Of a DNA stretch of 64,000 nt, positions 42,346 through 50,647 are shown piece after piece. This stretch comes from Thermoanaerobaculum sp964488355 (lineage in GTDB: Bacteria > Acidobacteriota > Thermoanaerobaculia > Thermoanaerobaculales > Thermoanaerobaculaceae), in the NCBI GenBank assembly GCA_964488355.1, contig CAZAUJ010000011.1, positions 1-64,000 of the forward strand. The letters are read 5' to 3'. The notes beneath the pieces are model-generated. The model made no database searches. It saw nothing but the letters and a program-made list of their open reading frames with translations, and was not told where the DNA came from. Both the position numbers and the translations under genes were made by a program. Positions within the stretch are counted from its first letter, which is position 1. Each line of letters begins with the position of its first letter.

Positions 42346-42780
42346 ATGAACCCGATGGCCACATCCAGCTCGCTAGCCCTCGCCGTGCTTCTGGCCTCTG
42401 CTAGCTGGGCGCAGCACGCTTACGTAGGAGCCGACAAGTGTAAGATGTGCCACAAGCTGCAGTACGACTCGTGGTTGGCCACCAAGCACGCCAAGGCTTT
42501 GGAAACGGCCCGCACCTCCAGCAAATGGGCATTGGACGATAGCTGTCTGGCCTGTCATGCCACCAACAACGACGAGGATCTGGCGGGGGTTCAGTGCGAG
42601 GCCTGTCATGGTCCGGGCTCCGATTACAAGGCGATGTCCATCATGAAGGACCGGGAAAAGGCGGTGGCCAACGGCTTGGTAATCCCCACCCAAGCCACCT
42701 GCGACCGCTGTCACGATGGGAAGGACCACCACAAGAAGGTGACCTTTGACCGCAGCTTGGTGCACGCCCACAAGAAGTAA
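42346..42780 (+). CDS. Tetraheme cytochrome c (c554-like)
   Basis: A 144-residue periplasmic cytochrome. The signal peptide ends near ASWAQH, and four CxxCH motifs follow: CKMCH, CLACH, CEACH and CDRCH. The arrangement, including YVGADKCKMCHK and QCEACHGPGSDY, is that of the cytochrome c554 family. ATG 42346 has AGGAGG 5 bases upstream. It likely shuttles electrons between the membrane module and the large NirT-type cytochrome downstream. Confidence 0.93.
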   Translation: MNPMATSSSLALAVLLASASWAQHAYVGADKCKMCHKLQYDSWLATKHAKALETARTSSKWALDDSCLACHATNNDEDLAGVQCEACHGPGSDYKAMSIMKDREKAVANGLVIPTQATCDRCHDGKDHHKKVTFDRSLVHAHKK

Positions 42781-42842
42781 GCGGCGGGCTGGGATTGCAA
42801 GGAAGGAAAAGGAAAAGAAAAAGCGTTGCCGGAGGGGCCACG

Positions 42843-44792
42843 GTGGCACAAAAAACCAAACAACGGATGAGCTGGGGACGGCGCCTGCAGCTGGCGGCGG
42901 TGGTGGTGGCGGTCATCGCCGCCCTGTTTTTTGGCTTTTTGGAGTACACGCAGAGGCCACAATTTTGCGTCACCTGTCACTACATGGGGCCCTACTACAA
43001 GTCCTGGGAAGAGTCCTCGCACAACCAGGTGAACTGCCTCAAGTGCCACTACCCTCCAGGGTTCAAGTCGGTTGTGCGCGCCAAGATCGTGGCCATCTCG
43101 CAGGTGGTGCAGTACGTGACCAAAACCTACGGCACCAAGCCTTGGGCGGAGGTAGAGGACGCCGCCTGCCTGCGCTCCGGCTGCCACGACACGCGCCTGT
43201 TGGCAGGCACGGTGCCCTTTGGTCCGGACGGCACCATTCGCTTTGACCACGCTCATCACCTGAAGGACCTCAAGCGTGGCAAGCAGCTTCGTTGCACCTC
43301 GTGCCACGCGCAGATTGTCCAGGGCCAACATCTCACCGTTACCCCTTCGACCTGCTTCCTTTGCCATTTCAAGCAGGTGGAGTGGGGGCAGAATCTTTCG
43401 CGCTGCCAAACCTGCCATGACGTGAGCAAGATTCCGGCCACGCGCTTCGATCACAAACACGTTTTGGCCAACAAGGTTGACTGCCAGCGGTGCCACGGCG
43501 ACATCACCCGCGGCACCGGCGAGGTCCCCCGCCAGCATTGCCTTTCCTGCCACAACGAGGCTGATCGGCTGGCTCAGTACGACAACCTGGAGCTCATCCA
43601 CAGCACGCACGTGACCAGGCACAAGGTGGAGTGCTCGGAGTGCCACATCGAGATCACCCACCGGACGCGCAAAGTGTCATCGGCTGAGGGGCTCAACTGC
43701 AGGGACTGCCACTCAGGAACCCACCAGAACCAGCTGCGCCTCTTCGTTGGCGCTTCAGCGGCCGAGCCGCACCGGCCGCCTGAACCCAGCCCCATGTACC
43801 AGGTGAACGTGCACTGTGTGGGTTGCCACACCAACGAGCAGGCCCTCATGGATGGGGGCACGGTGCGCGCCACCACGCCCGAGTCCTGCGATACCTGCCA
43901 TAGCCCTGGCTACGGCAGAATCTTGCAGGATTGGCGCCAGCTTCTGGCCAGGCGGCTTCCCGAAACCGAGGAGGCCGTGTCCCAGGCAAGGAAGCTGGCA
44001 GGGCGCCGTGCTCCGGCGCAGGAGCAGCTGCGGCTGGCCACCGCCAAGCTGGAGGAGGTCAAGTCGGGCCACGGCGTGCACAACATTGGCTTCGCCATGG
44101 CGCTGTTGGCGGAAGCCCAGCAGGCAGCGGCGGAGGCGGCGCGGCAGGTGAGGGGCAACCTCGCCGTTTCCGGTGTACCGGAGGCGCAGTGGATGCGAGC
44201 CAACGAGTGCCGTCTCTGCCACCTTAGCCCACCCAGCGAAACCTTGACCTTTGCCGGCAAGCCTTTTCCCCACGGTGCGCACGCAGCTAAGGTGGACCCC
44301 TGCACCACCTGCCACACGCCTCGCTCCGATCACGGCAAGACCATCCTCAAGCCTGAGGACTGCAGCAGCTGCCACGGGGGCATCGAAATGCCCCACCCTC
44401 CCGGTTTCCGTGCCCAGGCGAAAGCGGTGCTGCAACGGGTGGGCTTGGCCACCTGTACCAACTGCCACCAGGGGGAGCGGGCCGAAGCTTGCCAGCCTTG
44501 CCACCGGACTCCAGCCGACCGAGCGGTGGATGGTGTGACCTTCAGCCACGCCAAGCACTTGTCCCATGAGAAGATCCGTTGCCCCGCATGTCACAGCTCG
44601 CTGGCTGAGCACGGCAAAACCACGGTCACCAAGACCCAGTGCATCGCCTGCCACGGAGGGATAGGAATGCCCCACCCCAGGGATTGGGCGGAGGTGCACC
44701 CGGAGGTGGCTCGCCAAAGGGGCGTGGGCTCCTGCGAAAAATGTCATCGGGGCGGCATGGAAAACGAGCTCTGTGCTGGCTGCCACGGCTAG
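42843..44792 (+). CDS. Large NapC/NirT-type multiheme cytochrome c
   Basis: A 649-residue cytochrome anchored by an N-terminal helix (about residues 15-33, VVVAVIAALFFGFLEYT). The NapC/NirT-like start FCVTCHYMGPYYKSW is followed by 20 CxxCH motifs in all, plus one expanded C-x4-CH site (CLRSGCH at residues 109-115). A helical, haem-free segment lies around residues 360-440 and separates two haem-rich halves. Such proteins conduct electrons over long distances in the periplasm or across the envelope. GTG 42843 follows GGAGGGG; ATG 42867 is an alternative. Confidence 0.9.
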   Translation: MAQKTKQRMSWGRRLQLAAVVVAVIAALFFGFLEYTQRPQFCVTCHYMGPYYKSWEESSHNQVNCLKCHYPPGFKSVVRAKIVAISQVVQYVTKTYGTKPWAEVEDAACLRSGCHDTRLLAGTVPFGPDGTIRFDHAHHLKDLKRGKQLRCTSCHAQIVQGQHLTVTPSTCFLCHFKQVEWGQNLSRCQTCHDVSKIPATRFDHKHVLANKVDCQRCHGDITRGTGEVPRQHCLSCHNEADRLAQYDNLELIHSTHVTRHKVECSECHIEITHRTRKVSSAEGLNCRDCHSGTHQNQLRLFVGASAAEPHRPPEPSPMYQVNVHCVGCHTNEQALMDGGTVRATTPESCDTCHSPGYGRILQDWRQLLARRLPETEEAVSQARKLAGRRAPAQEQLRLATAKLEEVKSGHGVHNIGFAMALLAEAQQAAAEAARQVRGNLAVSGVPEAQWMRANECRLCHLSPPSETLTFAGKPFPHGAHAAKVDPCTTCHTPRSDHGKTILKPEDCSSCHGGIEMPHPPGFRAQAKAVLQRVGLATCTNCHQGERAEACQPCHRTPADRAVDGVTFSHAKHLSHEKIRCPACHSSLAEHGKTTVTKTQCIACHGGIGMPHPRDWAEVHPEVARQRGVGSCEKCHRGGMENELCAGCHG

Positions 44793-44819
44793 TTCAACCC
44801 GCTTTTTTGCCCCTTTCGC

Positions 44820-44825
44820 TACAAT
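44820..44825 (+). promoter_or_regulatory. Candidate -10 element of ldcA (leaderless)
   Basis: TACAAT ends 6 bases before GTG 44832. No Shine-Dalgarno precedes that codon. Confidence 0.5.
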
Positions 44826-44831
44826 GCGTAG

Positions 44832-45746
44832 GTGATGCGCTCGAAGCCTTGGCCAGCCCCCCTGCGCCACGGTGACCTGGTGGGGGTTTGGGCGCCGGCG
44901 AGTCCCCCGCGCGAGGAGGAGGTGGCGAGAGGCCTGCAAGTGTTGGAAGCGGCGGGCCTGCGGGTTTCTCTGGCCAGCAACCTGCGAGCCACAAAGCTTT
45001 ACCTGGCGGGCAGCGACGAGGCCCGCCTGGCCGGCCTGCAGGAGCTTTTGCAGGCGGGGGTGAAGGCTCTTTGGGCGGTGCGCGGTGGCTACGGGGTCAT
45101 GCGCCTGCTGCCGCGGATCCCTTGGGACCAACTGGCCAGCTGGGGTGGGTGGCTGGTGGGTTACTCAGACCTCACCGCGTTGCACTGCGCCGCCTGCTCC
45201 CGCTTTCCGCGGGTGACGATCCACGGTCCCATGGTGACGGCCTTGGGCCGTTCGCCGCAAGCGACCGCTCGCGTGTTGGCCATGGTCCAGGGGGAGCGGC
45301 CCCAGGTGCTGTTCCGCTTTTCCTCCCGAGCAGTGCTGCGGGGCGGGCGCGCCTCAGGGGTACTCTTGGGCGGGAATTTGTCTCTTTTGGCTTCCCTGGT
45401 GGGCACGCCGTATGAGCCGCCCTGGGAGGGAGCGGTGCTGGCGTTGGAGGACGTGGGCGAGCCCGGGTACCGCTTGGACCGGCTGCTTACCCAGCTGGCC
45501 TTGGCTGGCAAGCTGGAGCGCCTGGCCGGGGTGCTGGTAGGAGGGCTGAGCCGGTGCGGACGGGGGGAAGCTGGGTTCCGGAAGGCCTTTGCCGAGAGGC
45601 TGTTGGAGCTTACCCCGTCCCATGGCCCGGTGGTGATGGGTTTGCCTTTCGGCCACCTGCGGCGCAACCTGGCGTTTCCTGTGGGCGCGGCGGTGGTCTT
45701 GGACACAGATACGGGAACGGTGCGCTTGGAGGAAGAGGGTGATTAA
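44832..45746 (+). CDS. ldcA: S66 peptidase, muramoyltetrapeptide L,D-carboxypeptidase
   Basis: Releases the terminal D-Ala from tetrapeptides during peptidoglycan recycling; cytoplasmic, 304 residues. The S66 landmarks are VRGGYGVMRLLP, GYSDLTALH, IHGPM, LALEDVGEPGYRLDR and the C-terminal GLPFGHLRRN with the catalytic His. Start is GTG 44832 or ATG 44835, immediately after a -10-like TACAAT. It overlaps the cNMP/FHA gene by 8 bases. Confidence 0.9.
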   Translation: MMRSKPWPAPLRHGDLVGVWAPASPPREEEVARGLQVLEAAGLRVSLASNLRATKLYLAGSDEARLAGLQELLQAGVKALWAVRGGYGVMRLLPRIPWDQLASWGGWLVGYSDLTALHCAACSRFPRVTIHGPMVTALGRSPQATARVLAMVQGERPQVLFRFSSRAVLRGGRASGVLLGGNLSLLASLVGTPYEPPWEGAVLALEDVGEPGYRLDRLLTQLALAGKLERLAGVLVGGLSRCGRGEAGFRKAFAERLLELTPSHGPVVMGLPFGHLRRNLAFPVGAAVVLDTDTGTVRLEEEGD

Positions 45747-46530
45747 GGTTAAATCATCGCAGCTTTCTGAAGCCCTCAAGCAGAAGCTGGAACGCTTTTC
45801 CGCTGGCACCACGATCTTCCGCGAAGGCGAGCCGGGTTACGAGATGTTCATCATCTTTTCCGGCAAGGTGCGCATCCTGCGCACGGTGGGGGGAGTGGGA
45901 GAAGAGCTGGCGGTTTTGCGCAAGGGCGATTTCTTCGGCGAGATGGCGGTGTTGGAGGACTTCCCGGAGCGCTCCGCCACCGCCGAGGCGATCACGGATG
46001 TGGAGCTGCTGCGTTTGGGCAAGTCCGATTTGGAAGCCTTCCTGGCCAATTCCAAGGCGGCTTTAAGCCTGCTGGAGCGGCTGTCTGCCCGGCTGCGGGA
46101 AACCACCGAGCGGCTGGCCAAGCTCACCCAGAGCCACATCCGCGAGACATTGCTGCCGCCAGGGCCCGCCTCCCAGGGGATCGAGGCGTGGGCGGTGCTG
46201 GTGCACGCCCCCAGTGGCCGGTTGTTTCCTTTGCGGCCGGTGGGGGAAACTAGGTTGGGGCGCCACGATCCCACGACGGGAATCACTCCGGAGGTGGATC
46301 TTTCCAGCCTGGACCCGGAGCACTCCGTTTCCCGCCGGCACGCGATCATTCGCGCCCAGGAGGACGGCCTTTACCTGGTGGAGGTCAACGAGCAGACCAA
46401 CGGGACCTTTGTCAACACCGTGCGGCTGGTGACCCACAAGCCCTACCAGCTGATGGATGCGGACTGGGTGCAGCTGGGTAACGTGCTCCTGCAACTTCGC
46501 GTGTTGGCAGCCGCACCCGCGGCGGCATGA
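45739..46530 (+). CDS. Cyclic-nucleotide-binding and FHA two-domain protein
   Basis: A 263-residue cytoplasmic regulator. Residues 15-125 form a cNMP-binding beta-roll with GEPGYEMFIIFSGKVRIL and the phosphate-binding cassette DFFGEMAVLEDFPERSA. A helical linker follows, then an FHA domain (about 160-255) with TRLGRHD, SVSRRHAII and NGTFVN, which binds phosphothreonine. No DNA-binding domain or enzyme domain is present, so it would join cyclic nucleotide and Ser/Thr kinase signals through protein contacts. GTG 45739 overlaps ldcA, and its end overlaps recG as ATGA. Confidence 0.88.
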   Translation: MIKVKSSQLSEALKQKLERFSAGTTIFREGEPGYEMFIIFSGKVRILRTVGGVGEELAVLRKGDFFGEMAVLEDFPERSATAEAITDVELLRLGKSDLEAFLANSKAALSLLERLSARLRETTERLAKLTQSHIRETLLPPGPASQGIEAWAVLVHAPSGRLFPLRPVGETRLGRHDPTTGITPEVDLSSLDPEHSVSRRHAIIRAQEDGLYLVEVNEQTNGTFVNTVRLVTHKPYQLMDADWVQLGNVLLQLRVLAAAPAAA

Positions 46531-48596
46531 GCCTTTCCCTTGCGTCGCCCCTAGTCGCTCTCCCAGGTGTGGGCGGGCGGCGGAGCAAGTTGCTGCAAGA
46601 ATATGGCTTGCTCACGGTGGGGGACCTGTTATGGTACCTCCCTCACCGCTACGAGGACCGCTCCAACCCCGCGCCCATTGGTAGCCTGACCACCCCCGAC
46701 GTGACGGTGACGGTGGTGGGGGAGGTGACCGACATCAGGCAGCGACGAGCTGCCCGCAGACGGCTGGAGCTGGTGGAGGCGCTGGTCCAGGATGCCACCG
46801 GTGCCTTACCGGTGGTGTGGTTCAACCAGCCCTATGTGGCCAAAGCTCTGCGCCGGGGCGTGCGCGTTTGGCTGTACGGCCCGGTGCGTCTGGCGCGGGG
46901 TGGCTGGGGCCTGCAGATGGTTTCGCCTGAGTGGGAAGTGGAAGAGGATCAGGAGCCCCTCCACCTGGGGCGTATCGTGCCCGTTTACCGACGTCTCGGT
47001 ACCCTAAGCGGTCGGCGGTTGCGCAGCCTGGTGGCGCGGGTGCTGGAAACGGTGGTGCTTGCCCCCACGCTGCTGGACCGCTACCTTCCCCCTGAGCTTC
47101 CCCCCTTGGACGTTGCTCTGCGGGAAGTGCATTTTCCTCACGAGGCGGCACAGCTCCCGCAGCTCGCCCACCGCATCTCCCCTTGGCACCGGCGCTTGGC
47201 GCTGGAGGAGTTTGCCGGCTTGGCACTGGTGCTTGAGAGAAGCCGGAAGCTGCGTGAGGAGCAAAGGGCACCCGCCTGTCAGGTGGGGGCACGGGAGCGA
47301 GAGCTGGCCCGCGCCATGCTGCCCTTTTCCCTGACGCGGGCGCAAAAGCGCGTGCTGGCGGAAATCGTCGCCGATCTGCAACGCCCCACCCCCATGGCTC
47401 GGCTGCTGCAAGGGGATGTGGGCTCGGGGAAAACCATCGTGGCTGCCCTGGCCACGCTGGTGGTGCTGGCCTCAGGCTATCAGGTGGCCTTGTTGGCGCC
47501 GACGGAGATCCTGGCCCAGCAGCATTTCCTCAACCTGGGACGGCTGTTCGCCCCTACCGGCTTCGTGCCGCTCTTGCTCACCGGTTCCACGCCAGCAGGG
47601 GAGCGGGAAGCCATACGTCGCCGCTTGGCGGCGGGCGAGCCCTGCCTGGTGGTTGGCACCCATGCCTTGCTGGAAGAGGGGGTGAGCTTTGCCCGCTTGG
47701 GCTTGGCCATCGTGGACGAACAGCACCGCTTCGGCGCCCGTCATCGGCAGCAGCTGGTGGAAAAGGGCGAGGCACCGCACCTGCTGGTCATGACCGCCAC
47801 CCCCATTCCCCGCTCCTTGGCTTTAACCATATACGGAGATTTGCACCTTTCGGTGCTGGACGAGCTGCCACCGGGCCGTCAGCCAGTGCGCACGGTCATC
47901 CGATCGCGAGATGCCCTTCCCAAGCTGTTGGATTTTCTGCGGCAAGAGATTGCTTCCGGGGCGCAAGCGTACTGGGTTTTCCCCATCATCGAGGAATCGG
48001 AAAGCCTGGAAGCGAAGGCGCTCACCGCCCATGAAGCCTTGCTGCGCCGCCAGCTTTCTGGGATCCTGGTGGCCACCCTCCACGGGCGCATGCGGCCCGA
48101 GGATCGAGAAAAAGTCATGCGTACCTTCGCCGCTGGCGAGGTCAAGGTACTGCTCGCTACCACCGTCATCGAGGTGGGCGTGGATGTGCCGGCGGCCACG
48201 GCGATGGTCATCGAAAACCCCGAGCGCTTCGGGCTGGCGCAGCTGCACCAGCTGCGGGGTCGGGTGGGACGGGGCGGGCGCCGGTCTTTTTGCGTGCTGC
48301 TCGTGGACGAAGGGCTTGGGGAAGAGGCGCGCCGTCGGCTTGAGTTTTTTGCCCAAACCAGCGACGGCTTCGCCTTGGCCGAAGAGGACTTCCGCGCACG
48401 GGGGCCTGGGGAGCTTACCGGGTTGCGGCAATGGGGCAAGTCGGAATTTCGCGCCGCAAGCCTCTTGGTGCATCAGGCCGAGCTGGAGCTCGCACGCACC
48501 CTGGTGCGCCACCTGTTGGCCGAGGGCAAAGGCGAGGAGCTGGAAGCCGGCCTGGTGGTCCCATCTGCCCTCGGGGACGAGGTACCGCCCGGCTAG
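46527..48596 (+). CDS. recG: ATP-dependent DNA helicase RecG
   Basis: Branch-migrating helicase for stalled forks and Holliday junctions, 689 residues. The N-terminal wedge/OB domain starts LVALPGVGGRRSKLLQEYGL. The SF2 motor has the Walker A GDVGSGKTIVAAL, the DEQH box VDEQHRFGARH, MTATPIPRSLALT, and motif VI HQLRGRVGRGGRRS, with the C-terminal RecG block GPGELTGLRQWG. Full family length. Start ATG overlaps the FHA gene by 4 bases. Confidence 0.96.
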   Translation: MSLSLASPLVALPGVGGRRSKLLQEYGLLTVGDLLWYLPHRYEDRSNPAPIGSLTTPDVTVTVVGEVTDIRQRRAARRRLELVEALVQDATGALPVVWFNQPYVAKALRRGVRVWLYGPVRLARGGWGLQMVSPEWEVEEDQEPLHLGRIVPVYRRLGTLSGRRLRSLVARVLETVVLAPTLLDRYLPPELPPLDVALREVHFPHEAAQLPQLAHRISPWHRRLALEEFAGLALVLERSRKLREEQRAPACQVGARERELARAMLPFSLTRAQKRVLAEIVADLQRPTPMARLLQGDVGSGKTIVAALATLVVLASGYQVALLAPTEILAQQHFLNLGRLFAPTGFVPLLLTGSTPAGEREAIRRRLAAGEPCLVVGTHALLEEGVSFARLGLAIVDEQHRFGARHRQQLVEKGEAPHLLVMTATPIPRSLALTIYGDLHLSVLDELPPGRQPVRTVIRSRDALPKLLDFLRQEIASGAQAYWVFPIIEESESLEAKALTAHEALLRRQLSGILVATLHGRMRPEDREKVMRTFAAGEVKVLLATTVIEVGVDVPAATAMVIENPERFGLAQLHQLRGRVGRGGRRSFCVLLVDEGLGEEARRRLEFFAQTSDGFALAEEDFRARGPGELTGLRQWGKSEFRAASLLVHQAELELARTLVRHLLAEGKGEELEAGLVVPSALGDEVPPG

Positions 48597-48603
48597 CCTT
48601 GTT

Positions 48604-48609
48604 TACAAT
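48604..48609 (+). promoter_or_regulatory. Candidate -10 element of the pentapeptide gene (leaderless)
   Basis: TACAAT ends 7 bases before GTG 48617. The ATG at 48608 overlaps the -10 itself and so cannot be the start if this promoter is used. Confidence 0.5.
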
Positions 48610-48616
48610 GGGCGTC

Positions 48617-50077
48617 GTGGCGAACGCGGAACACCTACGCTTGCTGTTGTCTCCCCAATGGCCGGTTTTCCGGCAAACAAACCCGCGCATTTCCCCCGAT
48701 CTCACAGGCGCCGATTTGCGCGGGCAAGACCTGTCGGGCAAGGACCTGTCGCGGGCGGTGCTGCGGCAAGCGGACTTGCGCGGGGCCAACCTGGCAGGGG
48801 CAGACCTGAGCTTGGCGGTGGTGCAAGGCGCGGAGCTGGAAGGGGCCAACCTGGAAGGCGTCAACTTTGCCGGGGTGCGCTTGGACCTTTTGAGCCTGCG
48901 GGCCACCAACCTTCGCCGAGCGTCCTTTGCCCAGGCCAGCTTCCGCGGCACGGACTTTACCGGTGCCGACCTTTCAGGTGCGCGTCTGCCCCAGGCCAAC
49001 TTGGAGGGGGCGGTGCTGCGGCACGCCAAGCTGGTGGGGGCCGACCTCACCGGTGCCGGTCTGCGCGGGGCCGTGTTGGAGGGTGCGGACCTTTCCCAAG
49101 CCACCTTGGACCAAGCCATGGCCGAGGGCGTGGATTTTTCCGCCGTGTCTTTGGAGGGGGCCAACTTTCGTTCGTTCTACGGCGTGCGGGCTAACTTCAA
49201 CAAGGCCCAGCTGGCTGGCGCCCTGTTCCACGAGGCCACCTTGCGGGAAGCCAGCTTCCTGAACGCGGAGCTGGGCGGTGCCTGCTTCGAGCGCTGCGAC
49301 TTGGGCAAGAGCTCGCTGGAGGGCGCCAACTTGACCAAGGCCCGCTTTACCGCCTGTGACCTCCAGGCCTGCGACCTGCGCGGGGCCCTTTTGGCGGAGG
49401 CCACTTTTCAAGCGGTGCAGCTGGCCGCCGCCCAGCTGGCGGGTCAGGACCTGCGCCAACCGCGGCTGGAAGGGGTGTCGTTGGTGCGGGCCAACCTCAC
49501 CGGTGCCATCCTGTGCGGCCTTGCTTTGGCCAAGGCGCGCTTGGAGCACGCCAAGCTGGAAGGGGCGGACCTGCGCGAGGCCGATTTGGAACAGGCCAAC
49601 CTGGAGGAAGCCAACCTGGCGGGTGCCAACCTGCGGGCCTGCAAGCTGCGGCAAGCGCGCCTGGCTCGCGTGCAGGGAGAGGATGCGGACCTTTCCGGCT
49701 GCGACTTGGTCCTGGCCGATCTCACCGGGGCGCAGCTGCGGCGTGCGGATCTGCGCTTTTCCCGCCTGATTGGTGCGGATTGCCGCCACCTCCAGCTGCA
49801 GTGGGCAGATTTGCGCCATGCGGACTTTTCCAAAGCGGTGATGAGCGGAGCCAACCTTTGGGGGGCCCGCGTGGGGGGAACGAAGCTGCCGCCGTCCGCT
49901 TGGTTTTGGCGGCTGGTGCTGTTCTTTGCGGGCCTGGTGGTGGCCGCCCGGCGCCGGCAGGAGGAGAGGCTGCAGCGAGAACACCAGCGCCGTATTCGTG
50001 AGACGGTCAACCTCGTGCGGGAGCTGGAAGAAAAAGACCCCTACCTGCGCCGTGCGGGGGGCCGCCGCCAGCGCTAA
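48617..50077 (+). CDS. Pentapeptide-repeat protein with C-terminal membrane anchor
   Basis: A 486-residue protein. Residues about 30-420 are near-continuous A(D/N)LxX pentapeptide repeats, for example ADLRGQDLSGKDLSRAVL, GANLAGADLSLAV and GADLREADLEQANLEEANL, which fold as a right-handed quadrilateral beta-helix. A single hydrophobic helix (WFWRLVLFFAGLVVA, about 438-452) and a basic, coiled C-terminal tail follow. Function is unknown; some pentapeptide proteins mimic DNA, but this one looks membrane-attached. GTG 48617 is chosen from the promoter position. It ends 4 bases into the convergent hypothetical gene. Confidence 0.88.
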   Translation: MANAEHLRLLLSPQWPVFRQTNPRISPDLTGADLRGQDLSGKDLSRAVLRQADLRGANLAGADLSLAVVQGAELEGANLEGVNFAGVRLDLLSLRATNLRRASFAQASFRGTDFTGADLSGARLPQANLEGAVLRHAKLVGADLTGAGLRGAVLEGADLSQATLDQAMAEGVDFSAVSLEGANFRSFYGVRANFNKAQLAGALFHEATLREASFLNAELGGACFERCDLGKSSLEGANLTKARFTACDLQACDLRGALLAEATFQAVQLAAAQLAGQDLRQPRLEGVSLVRANLTGAILCGLALAKARLEHAKLEGADLREADLEQANLEEANLAGANLRACKLRQARLARVQGEDADLSGCDLVLADLTGAQLRRADLRFSRLIGADCRHLQLQWADLRHADFSKAVMSGANLWGARVGGTKLPPSAWFWRLVLFFAGLVVAARRRQEERLQREHQRRIRETVNLVRELEEKDPYLRRAGGRRQR

Positions 50078-50640
50078 CCCTGTCCTGCCGCCTCCACATG
50101 AATGGGTTCCACCTGGACGAAATCGGTGGCTGCCAGCCGCTGGTGCAGCTCCAGCATCCCTGTCACCTCACCCGCGTAGGTGACCTGGGCGCGGTATCGG
50201 TAATGGTGCACCGGGGCGTAAAGCTCCGTGCCGCTGGCACCGGGGTCACGCTCCACCTCCTCCTTCTTTTCCTCCACTGCCACCCCGGCGGGCACGTGGT
50301 GAAAGAGGGCACGCTGGAGCCCTTCAGCTACCTCGGGCGAGAAAGCTTCCGCCTGCCCGGAAAAGCGCAAGCATTTAACCGGCTTGCGGCTCTGAAGGCT
50401 CAGGTCCAGATGGGCACTGGCCTGGGCAAGGGCCTGCGCCAGGGAATCGGCCAGGGAGGCCCGTACCAAGAGCCGCTGGTGCGGGCCGGAAAAAAGCCAG
50501 CTAGCAATGGATTCCTTTTCCAGGGAAAGCTCCTGCTCGCACAGCACGCCTGTGGGGTCACCCGCACCCCAAACGAAGCCATGCACGAAGCCGCGAACTT
50601 TTTCCTTGTCACCTTTGACCAAGAAAAGCTCCCAATTCAT
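50074..50640 (-). CDS. Conserved-looking protein of unknown function
   Basis: I do not recognise this 188-residue protein. It starts MNWELFLVKGDKEKVRGFVHG and appears soluble, with alternating strands and helices and no signal peptide or metal motif. Its only marked features are an acidic-basic patch EEKKEEVERD and a His-rich HHYRYR segment. ATG 50640 has GTGAGGTG upstream; a longer frame to 50724 enters the antiporter gene. It follows the antiporter gene by 7 bases on the same strand and may be co-transcribed. Confidence 0.7.
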   Translation of the reverse strand: MNWELFLVKGDKEKVRGFVHGFVWGAGDPTGVLCEQELSLEKESIASWLFSGPHQRLLVRASLADSLAQALAQASAHLDLSLQSRKPVKCLRFSGQAEAFSPEVAEGLQRALFHHVPAGVAVEEKKEEVERDPGASGTELYAPVHHYRYRAQVTYAGEVTGMLELHQRLAATDFVQVEPIHVEAAGQG

Positions 50641-50647
50641 AGGCACC

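Noticed and set aside
48617..50077. Pentapeptide protein as a quinolone-resistance (Qnr-like) determinant
   Set aside because: It is about twice as long as Qnr proteins and carries a C-terminal membrane helix; nothing specific supports gyrase binding.
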